From contig OX578136.1 of NCBI GenBank assembly GCA_951213105.1, positions 68,371,230-68,435,229 on the forward strand: a DNA stretch of 64,000 nucleotides, in the 5' to 3' direction. A program made the position numbers and the translations under genes. Under the pieces are notes generated by a model. It searched no databases. It was given only the letters and a program-made list of their open reading frames with translations, and was not told where the DNA came from. This stretch comes from Amaurobius ferox (Eukaryota > Arthropoda > Arachnida > Araneae > Amaurobiidae). Of the stretch, positions 55,801 through 64,000 are shown piece after piece; within the stretch, counting starts at the first letter, position 1, and each line of letters opens with the position of its first letter.

Positions 55801-58800
55801 ATTATAATTTCATATTTGTATATGGTTGATTGAGTTTATAAGCAAAATTTGTTAAAGTTCTTTCTTAGCTATTACTACTTTTTATGAAGGGTTGAATTTT
55901 CCGTAACTGGTATTTTATGAAGGGTATTTTTATTTTTCATAATTGTAATTTTTTGAGGGAACCTTTTTAAACATGTAAAAGGCTCTTATTTCATTTTAAA
56001 AAAGCTTAATTTTCTGCACTAGAAATTATTTGTAGATTCTCCCAAAAGAATGAATTTCTTCTAAACTGAGCTTTGTCTCTATACCTCATTTTGGGCAATC
56101 TTTCAGTCAGCTACTAAAAGGGTTTGCACTAAGTGGTATCACATTGCAGTTTGATATTCAGTATTGTTCTTTTATGAATAAATAAAAAGTAGCAAAAGTA
56201 TTATTCATGAAATCACCCCAAAATTCAAATTATGTCAATCTGAATTCATTCCACTTGTGTTGAATGATCATGTGTTGAATGATCATTGGAAAAGCTGCAG
56301 TTACAGTTTTAGATCTTGGTAATCATAAAGCGCTTTACTTGCAGTTCATACCCAGACAGTTTATAATAAAAATAGTAGACCAGTCCAGTTCATTTTGTAG
56401 AGTGATGTTTGCATAGCAAGCTGTCTGAGGAAGAGCGTTCTTTAGGTAGGAATGCTACAAAGAGCATAGAGTGATATCAACATTGATTGCCTGGGAGTGG
56501 AATATCTTGTTATATTATGCTTATTGATATTTTTGTTTGCACACAAACAATGCCAAAATAAGTGCTCAAAACAAAGTTATCATTTTTTAAAAATTATAAA
56601 AAAGAGATTGGCCCAAAAATGTACTTGGAAGAAATAAAACTTTGTATAAATTGTCTATTGCAGTTTATGCTGAAATATGAGAACAAAATATATTCAAAGT
56701 GTGAATTTTTAGTTTTTTTTTATGTAGTGTTATTTTAAAAAATTTTCAATAGATTAATGACCAGAATAGCAAGTGGAGATTTTTATCACAACTATGTCAA
56801 TGTGTTTAGTGTTATGGAAATGATCATTTTTTTCCTTGCACTTTTTCATTTGAATTTTCTTAATATTTTACTATTTTTAATAATTTTTTGCTATTGCTAA
56901 CTTGCATGAAAAGTAATCAATTTTTCATAAAACCCAAATGGAAAAGTATAATGAAACAAAAATCATTAACCTGCACGTAAAGTACATTTAGCACATTTCA
57001 GCATATAAGAGAAATGTTACTCTTGTGATTGAGATACAACTCCTTCACATATTGAAAACTATTTACAGTACATCTGGAACGATTCATTTTTATCCCGCAG
57101 GGACATTTCTTACATCATAGTTGTCCAAGTACTGCTGGTTATCGGAGGTTGATAGCATGACACTTGACCTTCGGATTTCTATGTTATGCTTTTGGTCATT
57201 ACAGGGCACTCAGCAATGAATTAGTTGCATGTTATGATGACTTAAAATGGTTATAACATATGTAACTCAAAATGGCAACTACATCTGACACTTTGCAAGA
57301 GGGATTTTAGTTTATTTTACCACAATGTTACAACTTTTGAAAACATAGCTCTGTACTTAAATAGGCAAAATAAGCATTGACATTGAAATCGAAAACAGAA
57401 AGGCAGCTAAACTTTTGTCTTCAACATCTTTATACAACACTGTATAATGCCATTAGTATCTCAGTTTTGCTAATCATTTTCAAATCGTTAAGAATCACTC
57501 TGCTTCCTGAGATTATGCATTTATTTGTTTCAGACTAATTTGTTTAGATCTAGTTATTGTGAAAATTGAATTAAAACTTTTTGTACTTTTTTTATTTACT
57601 ATGCCACCTTAACAGTTATGTATGTCTCTTCTAGGAGCAGATACTGGCCGAATAGTAATATGGAACATGTCACCCATAGTTGATGAGAGTGATGAGAAAG
57701 ATGAAAATGTCCCCAAATTATTATGCCAGATGGATAACCACTTAGGTAAGCAGTTGTATATGGAATTCTAATAATATATTAGTTACTTTGCGTGTAAATT
57801 AGAATGTATTTAGGTTTCTATTCTTATTAGATTACTATTTACAGAGATATGAGTATTTTATAGTCCCCCCCCCCCCCCCCAACACTAATACTAAGTAAAA
57901 ACCTAGAGCATTTAGATATATCAAAACATACTTTTTAAGCTTCAGGATAACAATGTAAATCCAGGACATGTCCTTAAAAAATTAACTCCATGTTTTACTT
58001 AAATAGCTTACACATTAAAACACAACAATATGCTGATTTCCGTTAAAAAAACATGTATATCTTATAATTATTTGATAATTACTAAAATTTATTTTATTTT
58101 TCAGCTTGTGTAAATTGTGTAAGATGGTCAGGAAATGGAAAATATTTAGCTTCTTGTGGTGATGACAAGGTCCTCATGATTTGGCAAATCGGAAGGTAAG
58201 CCTAGTTTATGTATAAAATATGAATATCAAAGTTCATGTTTGTTTTACTTTCACTGTAATACTAATCAGCCATGTTTTTAATGTTGCCTGTGAATACAAT
58301 GTCTCAAATAAATCGAATTAGTCATACAAAAGTTGGTATAATTTTTTCTGTCCATAAAAATTTGAGGCCTATTAATTTTTAAAGGTCAGGCAAGAGAAAG
58401 GCTTATAATTTTTTGAACACTTTAAAAATTAAAAACGGAAAAATTTTAAAAGGAATAGTCATATTTTATGTAATTTTATATTTGAAAGTAACTGACATCA
58501 TTTGTAAAATGTAACACAAGATTGTGCATGTATTTTATTTTAAATAAAAATAAAATCATGAAACATTAAATATTATTCTTAAATGAATAGATGCTTTAAA
58601 TACTTTTAACCAAAAATTATCTTAAATTACTTTTAGAAGTTGTGCATTATTCTGAAAACATGAAAAAAAAAATTTAACTTTTCCCACAGAAGGATATCTC
58701 TGTGGGATCTAAAACTCAGGCGATTTCTATAAAATTTGGTATTCTTATTTTAACCAATGCCAATAATAAACATATTGATTTTCAGCATGATCAAGTCATA

Positions 58801-59022
58801 AAAAAGCCTTAATTTTACTTACCCCAGAATATCAAAATGTGTTCATGTATAGGGCAAGTCATATGTTAATGTACATAGCAGATTTTTAAAAGATTTTTTT
58901 TATTTATATATATATTTTTTTTTTCAGATATGGCACGGGCTCAACAGCCTTCGGTAGTGGAGGTAAAATGGTTAATGTTGAGCATTGGAGATGTGTTAGC
59001 ACTTTAAGGGGGCATTCTGGAG
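46827..59022 (+). CDS. HIRA: HIRA histone chaperone, first five coding exons (3' end outside window)
   Basis: HIRA deposits histone H3.3 independently of replication, together with UBN1/2, CABIN1 and ASF1. Its N-terminal WD40 propeller is encoded here. The exons 46827-46863, 49683-49745, 57635-57745, 58105-58195 and 58928-59022 join in frame at GT-AG sites to 397 nt, about 132 residues of a protein usually near 1000. Reading: MKLLKPNWVSHDG, PIFSVDIHPDGSRFATGGQG, RIVIWNMSP, an acidic loop (DESDEKDEN), LCQMDNHLACVNCVRWSGNG, LASCGDDKVLMIWQIG, then VEHWRCVSTLRGHSG at a third WD repeat. Intron 2 is about 7.9 kb and carries transposons. The next exon was not found before 64000, so intron 5 exceeds 4.9 kb. 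No frameshift was seen. Confidence 0.97.
46864..47640. other. HIRA intron 1, first part
   Basis: AT-rich and no conserved coding. The open frames at 46858-47133 and 47412-47711 have no recognisable similarity. A short duplication (TCACTATAAATCACTAGATC) lies at 47217-47256. Confidence 0.5.
47648..47805 (-). mobile_element. tRNA-derived SINE with poly(A) tail
   Basis: On the minus strand the head reads CCGCCCAGGTGGTGTAGTGG then ATAGCGTGTTCGG, with an A-box-like TGGTGTAGTGGATAGCG and a B box CAGGTTCGAATCCCG. A short body follows, then a ~20-base A tail (T-run at 47648-47667 on plus). It differs in body and tail from the SINE at 38.7 kb. It lies antisense in HIRA intron 1. Confidence 0.85.
47837..48308. 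mobile_element. Long-TIR non-autonomous element in HIRA intron 1
   Basis: The left arm 47837-47962 (TCCCTAAAAAT, CCCTTGTAA, then AACAAAGGTAGTGATATCTA and TTAAGTCATTAAGTC) matches the complement of about 48180-48308 (TCCCTAAAAAC, CCCTTGTAA, AACAAAGTAGTGATATCTG, TAGGTCATTAAGTC) over about 125 bp. The middle is unique. No transposase and no certain target duplication were found. Confidence 0.8.
48309..49682. other. HIRA intron 1, last part
   Basis: 48495-48590 resembles 24741-24850 (a dispersed repeat with GTGGCTCC and CAATAAAGTTCA). The rest shows nothing supportable until the exon 2 acceptor (TTTTATTTTAG). Confidence 0.4.
49683..49745 (+). CDS. HIRA: HIRA coding exon 2
   Basis: A 63-nt exon between a TTTTATTTTAG acceptor and an ACAAG/GTAAGT donor. 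It encodes HPIFSVDIHPDGSRFATGGQ of the first WD40 repeat, with phase 1 on both sides. Confidence 0.96.
50027..50092 (+). repeat. SINE tail stem-loop fragment
   Basis: ACAGTCGGCCACACAGAAAG, a spacer, then GGTTGGTCGTGTGGTCTGGG and TTTT. It has the same layout as the SINE 3' domain at 38.9 kb (CGACC..., ...GGTCGGACGGTCTGGG) with compensating-looking differences in the stem (GGCCACAC with GTGTGGTC). There is no tRNA head. Confidence 0.65.
50682..51983 (+). mobile_element. DD41D Tc1/mariner-superfamily transposon, 1302 bp
   Basis: CAGAGGCTGTTCGCACATTT then TTTAGACGAT at the left end is mirrored at the right with one difference seen. TA flanks both ends (50680-50681 and 51984-51985). The element has close to full coding content, in HIRA intron 2 and in the gene's orientation. 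Confidence 0.94.
50827..51929 (+). pseudogene. DD41D-type transposase, one frameshift and one stop from open
   Basis: The N-terminal DNA-binding part is open from 50827 (TKQWFEGYIYALSEEKYAYS; VISKASIGNIVN). A one-base frame change occurs near 51020-51050. The second frame continues PPSQRTVAKSLKCSVSTVNK, the second helix-turn-helix, then IDESWVYLND (first Asp), a TAG at 51555-51557, HQDKASSHT (second Asp) and KSPDVSPMDFCAFG (third Asp). There are 41 residues between the last two acidic residues, with Asp not Glu at the end, which is the DD41D signature of rosa-type elements. Both lesions are simple, so the copy looks fairly young, but it is not functional as written. Confidence 0.9.
53038..53565. 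repeat. ~105-bp direct repeat, two copies 410 bp apart
   Basis: ATTCCATCTATAGCTGGTAT, AAAGTATACTTCAAGATGTT and AAATTTTTATAAGCATT at 53050-53140 recur at 53450-53540 with few changes (TATACCTGG; AGATATTT). Confidence 0.8.
53675..53738 (-). repeat. tRNA-like sequence, probably a pseudo-tRNA or SINE head
   Basis: On the minus strand: GCTTGGGTGGTAGAGAATCA, then a short middle, then CCGGTTCGAATCCAAGC. The ends GCTTGG and CCAAGC can pair, and A-box and B-box-like segments are present. The T-stem has two mismatches and the anticodon arm is not convincing, so a functional tRNA is unlikely. Confidence 0.55.
54839..55164. other. HIRA intron 2, AT-rich
   Basis: A 14-bp inverted repeat GCTAGGAAGATTGAATATCTTCCTAGC is centred at about 54913. 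Nothing else was seen. Confidence 0.5.
55165..55594. repeat. Recent 215-bp tandem duplication in HIRA intron 2
   Basis: Copy one (55165-55379) and copy two (55380-55594) both run from TTGTCTTAAGTGTTATTTTT to TGTCTGAAAAATTAC. I see only a G/A difference near 55214/55429, a one-base shift in an A/T run and a few end bases, so identity is very high. Confidence 0.92.
55598..55738. repeat. Interrupted inverted repeat
   Basis: GAAGCATAAAAGGTT, AGGATAAAAA and CAGCACCAA on the left face TTGGTGCT, TTTTTATCCT and AACCTTTTATGCTTTT on the right, in mirrored order. It is probably a decayed MITE. Confidence 0.6.
55739..57634. other. HIRA intron 2, last part
   Basis: AT-rich. A small duplication (GTGTTGAATGATCAT) lies at 56257-56285. 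No exon or element was recognised until the CTTCTAG acceptor. Confidence 0.5.
57635..57745 (+). CDS. HIRA: HIRA coding exon 3
   Basis: 111 nt, phase 1 at both ends. It encodes ADTGRIVIWNMSP, an acidic loop, and PKLLCQMDNHL. The acceptor is CTTCTAG and the donor TTAG/GTAAGC. Confidence 0.97.
58105..58195 (+). CDS. HIRA: HIRA coding exon 4
   Basis: 91 nt, phase 1 in and phase 2 out. It encodes CVNCVRWSGNGKYLASCGDD then KVLMIWQIG, the second WD40 repeat. The acceptor is TTTTTCAG and the donor GGAAG/GTAAGC. Cys occupies a position that is often small (Gly/Ser) in this repeat. Confidence 0.97.
58928..59022 (+). CDS. HIRA: HIRA coding exon 5
   Basis: 95 nt following a TTTTTTTTTCAG acceptor. It encodes RYGTGSTAFGSGGKMVNVEH then WRCVSTLRGHSG and ends in phase 1 at GGAG/GTATTT, leading into the third WD40 repeat outside the window. 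Confidence 0.97.
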
Positions 59023-59646
59023 GTATTTAACATTACTAGTTCTCTGATTCGATAAGTTTATTTTAAGTTGTAAATATGAATATCAGAATTTTTATATGCA
59101 TATATCGGGGTTCTTTAGAAAGTGCTTATTTTTTGTTTCTCATTTTTAAGGGTCTCTAAAGGTACTTACTTAAATTCCCTTATATTTATTAAAAAGTACT
59201 TAATTTTTGAAAAGGATCCTTACTTTTTTCTGTCAAATATACTCACTCGAGAAAAATCAGCTATGACTTAAAAAGAAAAAAATTATTTGTTGTACTTTTG
59301 ATCAATTCTATATTGCATGATAAATAAAGCTTTGTAAACTGTGATAAATTAAGGCCCATTTAATTTTTATGTTGCTATAATGGCTTACATTCAATATATG
59401 TTCCATTAAGTTTAATAAGGATAATTTAAAGAGGTTATTTCCCTCCTGTCCTGTCTCTCGTTTTATATTTTCCATGTTAACCTATGAAAAATAGTCCCTA
59501 ACCTCTAGCTCATTTATTTTTTAGGTTTTTCTTCCATTCTTTTGTGCCAAGCATAAATGCTGGAAAAAATGCTTGTTTTTTCTCTTTTTAAATCGGTAAA
59601 ATAGTATTTAAACACGTATTTGTAAAGAGAATCAGTAACAACCCAT
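59023..59646. other. HIRA intron 5, start
   Basis: AT-rich. No exon was seen. Confidence 0.5.
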
Positions 59647-60464
59647 TACTTTCCTTATATACATAGTATAATGTATAAGGAAAGTATTGTGATGGGTCGA
59701 AAATTTGAATTCGAGTTGTCAACGGAAGAGCACGTTTCAAGCATCCCTGATCACAAATTAAATATTTTTGAGGTAGTGTGTGTGTGTGTGTGTGTGTCTG
59801 GAGACGATATCTCACGAACGAATGGAGTGATTCGAATGAAATTTGGTACAAAAATTACAATCCGTGAATACTGGAAGCCTACTGCTTTTAAACACAGTCG
59901 AATGTTCAGAATCCCCTAAATTTTCGAGTGAAATATTGAAAAAATCAAAACCTTTAATAAAGTTACGCATATAGACAATTCTTATGTAATTTTTCCTTAG
60001 AAAACGATTGACATAAAAAAAAAAAATTAACTGTTGAGAAATATGTTCACTTTTCATATGTAATATCATGCGATAAATTTAGTGACATCATTCTCGTGAA
60101 TCTAGCTCATTCCATTCATGAGAAAAGATACTTTGAGTAATACTTTTGTATTTGAACACCAATAGTCATTTATCTGCTATAAGAATAATTTATTTCTCCA
60201 CCCGTAATGCGTGGCGAGATTTTGGCGACGAATTTTGCGGAATGTCGCCAACTTCACAACTTTTTTAAATGTTGCCAAATTAACGAAAATCTTCCCAAAT
60301 GGATAAAAATGATGCTAAATCAATGAAAATGACGACTAATTAATGGAAATTTAATATCTTAGAAAAAATATAAGTATGTACTATAAAAATAACCTATTTT
60401 TTTACAGTAAAAGTAGTAAATTCATTGCATTATATTAAGAAAGTCATGTGCTGCCCACATCAGA
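59647..60464 (-). mobile_element. Helentron/DINE-1-like repeat, copy 3
   Basis: The plus strand starts TACTTTCCTTATATACATAG then TATAATGTATAAGGAAAGTA. GTCGAAAATTTGAATTCGAG and a GTGTGTGTGTGTGTGTGTGT run at about 59777 follow. It then shares the GCGAGATTTTGGCGACGAAT and GGAATGTCGCCAACTT blocks and ends AAGAAAGTCATGTGCTGCCC then ACATCAGA. The open frames over it are accidental. Confidence 0.8.
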
Positions 60465-62216
60465 TTTTTTTTTTATATTTATTGAAAAATAATGTATTCA
60501 TTTTACAAAAATATCAGAAATATTTCTAATTTATCAATTTTTAAAAAAGCACAACTTTCTTTTTCTCAGCATCTATGCTCAGGATAAAGCAGCAGGAAAA
60601 AATTCTAAAACTAAACGAACTAGAGGTTAGGGACTATTTTCTGTAGGTTTGAGAAAATGAATCAAGCGGCTGGTAGGAGAATATCCTCTTAACATAGCTT
60701 ACAACTAAATCTGGGCATGTATGAAGACTGTCCAGTAGAAGAGTTTAGTACTTCTGAAATTAAAATAGATACTGTATAAGAACTGTCTGTATTTATAGCT
60801 GTAATAAATATTTTGATAGAATTATTTCTCAAGCTCCTTATGTGTAATGCAATCATGGTAAGTCTTTCCTGAATTTTCTTAAATTATTTGCCATTTTGTT
60901 TAGAATTTCTTGTGGGTCAAATAAAAATTCTCTTTCAAAATCAATTTTGATCAAACTTGCCACCACTATTTTGTTTCTTTCATGCATTAACCCACTATCA
61001 TTTTTGCTTTACTGTTTCAAAGTGCAATTTCGCATGTATAGATTACATTTCTGTCTAATGCTGAAACATCCTTTTAAGGGTGATTTCATGTGTATAGATT
61101 ATATTCCTGTGTAATGTTGAAACATCCTTTTCCATTTATGTTTAGTTTCAAATTATGTGAATTAGAACTGCACACCATTGATTTTTTTGCTGTATGTTTC
61201 ATTATTAATTTATTTTTGTAAAATATTGATTATTTTTAAGTGCGATTTAGAGATTAAATTTCTGTGTAGTGTTAAAACATTTTTTATCGGTCCTCAATAA
61301 TCCTATCTTTATAGATTCTCAAATTAGATAAACAGAACTTTCATATCTTTGCAGCTTAAAGAATGAAGGATTATTTTTTTTAAATATACTCAATAAGTGA
61401 TTGTGCAATTGAATTTTGTTCCCTTATTTTCTAGGCAATAGCGTCCTCCCAAGAGCATTTTTCTGTTCATCTTTATCTAATTATACTAAATTACAATTGT
61501 GGAACTGAACATCTTTTGTTTCCTTATTAAATGTTTCAGTGTGTGACAGCTTACACCAGGATCTTAAAAAAGTATTAAGATTATAAAATTTTTAATACCT
61601 TTTATATTACTTTTTTACAAATTCTAAACTGAACTCAAATTTTTTTAATAATATTTTTTTCTGCATGTTACTATTAAAATGTTTTAAATTCTTTAAATGC
61701 CAGCTATAGTTACATTATATATATTTTTTTATGATTTTAAATTTTGATGTATATTGTGCAAGGAAGTATCAGGAAGGTAGGCACATATTTTTTTAAGATT
61801 TTTCAAAGTCGATGAGCCCCTCCAAAAATGTTTTCTGTTTATGCCACTAATACTATGTAAAAATATTTTTTTCATACAGTAGGCATTTTCATTGTGAGTT
61901 ATTTTGTTTTCTTAAAAAGCATAATTTTGAATGTAATGTAAAAATAAATCTCTAATTTTTCCTAAGTGATATTGAAAAAGTTATGCACTAACTTATTGCG
62001 TGCCATAAAAAGTTCTCCCCACATTGTCTACTGGATTTTTATTGTATTTTCTAATGTTGGCAGGTAATATTATTCTTGTGTCACATAAAAATTGAAATTT
62101 CAGTTACACATACATTTCTATTGATTTTAATATATGGATGGGCAACCTACGGCCCACCAATGTGTTCAATATGGTTCACACAACAAAACCAGATTTTTAT
62201 AAAGCCATACCAAATT
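60465..62216. other. HIRA intron 5, AT-rich with a small tandem repeat
   Basis: A ~60-bp unit (GTGCAATTTCGCATGTATAG, ATTACATTTCTGTCTAATG, CTGAAACATCCTTTT) occurs at about 61022-61078 and 61080-61136, with a weaker third at about 61240-61295. No exon was recognised. Confidence 0.5.
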
Positions 62217-62489
62217 CAGGGATGTATCTAGAGAAATGGGAGTGGTGGTTGATTTCCAGAACAATTATAATTGAGAATATAAAATTTCGAAACAAGCTTC
62301 ACGTTAATTCGCACACATAAACAGTATTAGTATTGTGTACTTTTATATTAAAGAAAAACATTTGATAAAATTGAATATAACTTTTTTTAAATGTAATTAT
62401 AATATGTATATTTTTTTGGATGAGTGGTGGTCGGAAATTCTGAGTAGTGGAAACCCCGACCACCACCGACCACGGTAGATACATCCCTG
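62217..62489. mobile_element. Non-autonomous DNA transposon, 273 bp, with 6-bp target duplication
   Basis: CAGGGATGTATCTA and its complement TAGATACATCCCTG are perfect ends, with further inward similarity (GTGGTGGTTGATTTCC with GGAAA.CCCGACCACCAC). CAAATT lies directly outside both ends (62211-62216 and 62490-62495). There is no coding content. Confidence 0.88.
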
Positions 62490-62495
62490 CAAATT

Positions 62496-64000
62496 CAACA
62501 TTTCTGAACTTTGTAAATCATGCCCAAAAATAATATATGGCAGTATTTGCATCCTTATATTCATATAAATATGTGTTTTCAACCCTGAAACATAAAATGT
62601 TATCTTTGAAACCGATCAATGGATGAGCATCTTTCTTTTCTCTTGAGAATTATTCACCTCCTCACAGTTTAACCCATGTTATGATAAAATGGAATGATGG
62701 AAGCTCAACCATAGTTTCACTTATCTCATATCCCATCATTTTAAATTTACTGTATGAATTTAAAATAATTTAGTAGAGCTTTATCATTGTTTTGTATTCT
62801 GAATATTTAAAAGAAAATTGCATGTATTTTGAAGAAACAATATTAAATACAAGTTTTTGGTCTGAAAAAAAAATTTTCTTTTTCAATTGCCTTCCTGTAA
62901 ATAAGTTTGCTCATCTCTGTTTTAATTCCACCAAATTATCTCTCATGTACATGCCAACAACTTCGACTAATAATTTTTATTTTAAGAAAATGACATAGAT
63001 GACTATTTAAAAAGTTTATTAATTTTACCTATTTTATTTCCCTTTGGCATGGAATCACAAAAAAAATTTATTTGTTCCAAGAGACGATTGATAGCCTGCA
63101 CTACAGTACTTGTGCTTCACTTCATTTTAATTTTGAAGTACTCGTTTTTCTCTTATATGTTGAATCTTCCATGTGTATATTCATAGGATCGCAACCAATA
63201 GGATACTGCATTTGTTTCAAATGGTCTGTGATGTCGTCTGATCAAGTTTTTCTTGTTGATGATGCATTTTTGTTACTGGTCACAAATATATAAATATGTC
63301 CTGAAATCTGATGCATGTGCAGTACTGTCTGTCTTGTGACTTAACCTGTTTGCGACCAGCGTGTCATATATGCCTCGGAGAACTTTCTAGTTCCTTGGTC
63401 TAGTTCCCGTCGGTGCAAGTTTGCCTCGAACGCAAGACTGTTATTGGAGCTCATCAATGCAAATGTGCATCGTGAAACTAAAACATTTCTACCAAAAATT
63501 TTAAATAATACTAGATGGCCCTAGAACCCCGTAATTTTTGCAAAGCTAGTTCCTTGGATCATTGACCTTCATGTTTCAGTTTCGTTTTCTGTTTTTTATT
63601 AGGATGCTGACTAAGTTGATATTATAAACAAATGCACATGCAAGCACTTGTAGTTGTCTGGCAATTTAAAAGGCACGTCAACTGGGATATTTAAAGGAAA
63701 TATTTCTAACATGGTAGTTGTTTAGTGCTTATTTTAACTGAAGGGTCATGTGTGGTATGTTTAGCATGTTAAGGGTGAGGGTGATGGGGATTTTGTGTTG
63801 CTGTTTTCAGGGAGAAGAATCTTGGCAAAGAAAATAAACTGGCCAGCATTTTCCTAGCTTACATGTTAATTCAAATGAGAAAAATCTTGAAGAAGGTGCA
63901 TAGTTTGTTTTAAAAGTTTCCTGAAAGAAAAGTGCTAAAAGCAATGATGATTTATAAGTGCAAAATTTGCAACATAGGACTCTGTATTGAAGCCTGTTTT
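62496..64000. other. HIRA intron 5, to the window edge
   Basis: AT-rich with a somewhat GC-richer stretch at about 63350-63560 that I cannot classify. The next HIRA exon (third WD40 repeat) is not visible, so it should lie beyond 64000. Confidence 0.5.

Noticed and set aside
59588..60069. Open frames on both strands
   Set aside because: They lie in Helentron-like copy 3; equivalent accidental frames occur in the other two copies.
63072..63293. Candidate next HIRA exon
   Set aside because: The peptide has no WD40 signature and no fitting acceptor; it does not match the expected third repeat.
1..64000. CRISPR array, rRNA operon, organelle or bacterial insert
   Set aside because: No regular spacer-repeat array, no rRNA-like conserved block and no bacterial-type gene run was seen.

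Overview
This is a eukaryotic genomic window. It is very AT-rich, has GT-AG introns of several kilobases, and is packed with transposable elements. The host proteins (VPS37, HIRA) and the mix of Tc1/mariner, pogo, BEL/Pao, Ty1/copia and tRNA-derived SINE sequences point to an arthropod, with an arachnid as my best guess. That assignment is inference, because nothing here is species-diagnostic. No operons, CRISPR arrays, rRNA genes or intact tRNA genes were seen.

Two conserved host genes lie head to head. On the minus strand, a four-coding-exon VPS37 gene (ESCRT-I subunit; coding exons at 41245-41102, 34884-34713, 32543-32461 and 7831-7409) has a 273-codon open frame spread over about 34 kb. 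The intergenic region near 46.2-46.8 kb holds candidate 5' noncoding exon donors for it. On the plus strand, the first five coding exons of HIRA (histone H3.3 chaperone, WD40 N-terminus) run from 46827 to 59022. The frame stays open across every junction and the gene continues past the right edge. The two genes probably share a divergent promoter.

Almost everything else is mobile DNA in introns and flanks. From left to right: a foldback element (3.4-3.8 kb); an internally deleted Tc1 copy (12.36-13.13 kb); a pogo/Tigger-like element (15.5-19.26 kb) carrying both a 1409-bp Tc1 copy and a 5'-truncated LINE; a dead mariner (19.79-21.06 kb) next to its own empty-site duplicate; GC-richer degenerate repeats (22.4-23.5 kb); a BEL/Pao retrotransposon with LTRs but a deleted RT core (25.9-30.8 kb); three copies of a DINE-1/Helentron-like repeat (30.9, 41.7 and 59.6 kb); a minus-strand Ty1/copia remnant (32.9-33.6 kb); a second, deleted pogo element (36.5-37.6 kb); a tRNA-SINE with a duplicated stem-loop tail (38.7-39.1 kb); a 1.1-kb element with a 6-bp target duplication (39.5-40.6 kb); a hAT-type foldback MITE (43.1 kb); a long-TIR element (47.8-48.3 kb); an almost intact DD41D Tc1/mariner element (50.7-52.0 kb); a 2.65-kb TTAA-type element (52.2-54.8 kb); and a 273-bp element with a 6-bp target duplication (62.2 kb).

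I found no new multi-gene system. The most interesting structures are the triple-nested transposon, the Helentron-like family, the DD41D element, the pair of 6-bp-TSD elements, and SINE tails that occur without their tRNA heads.
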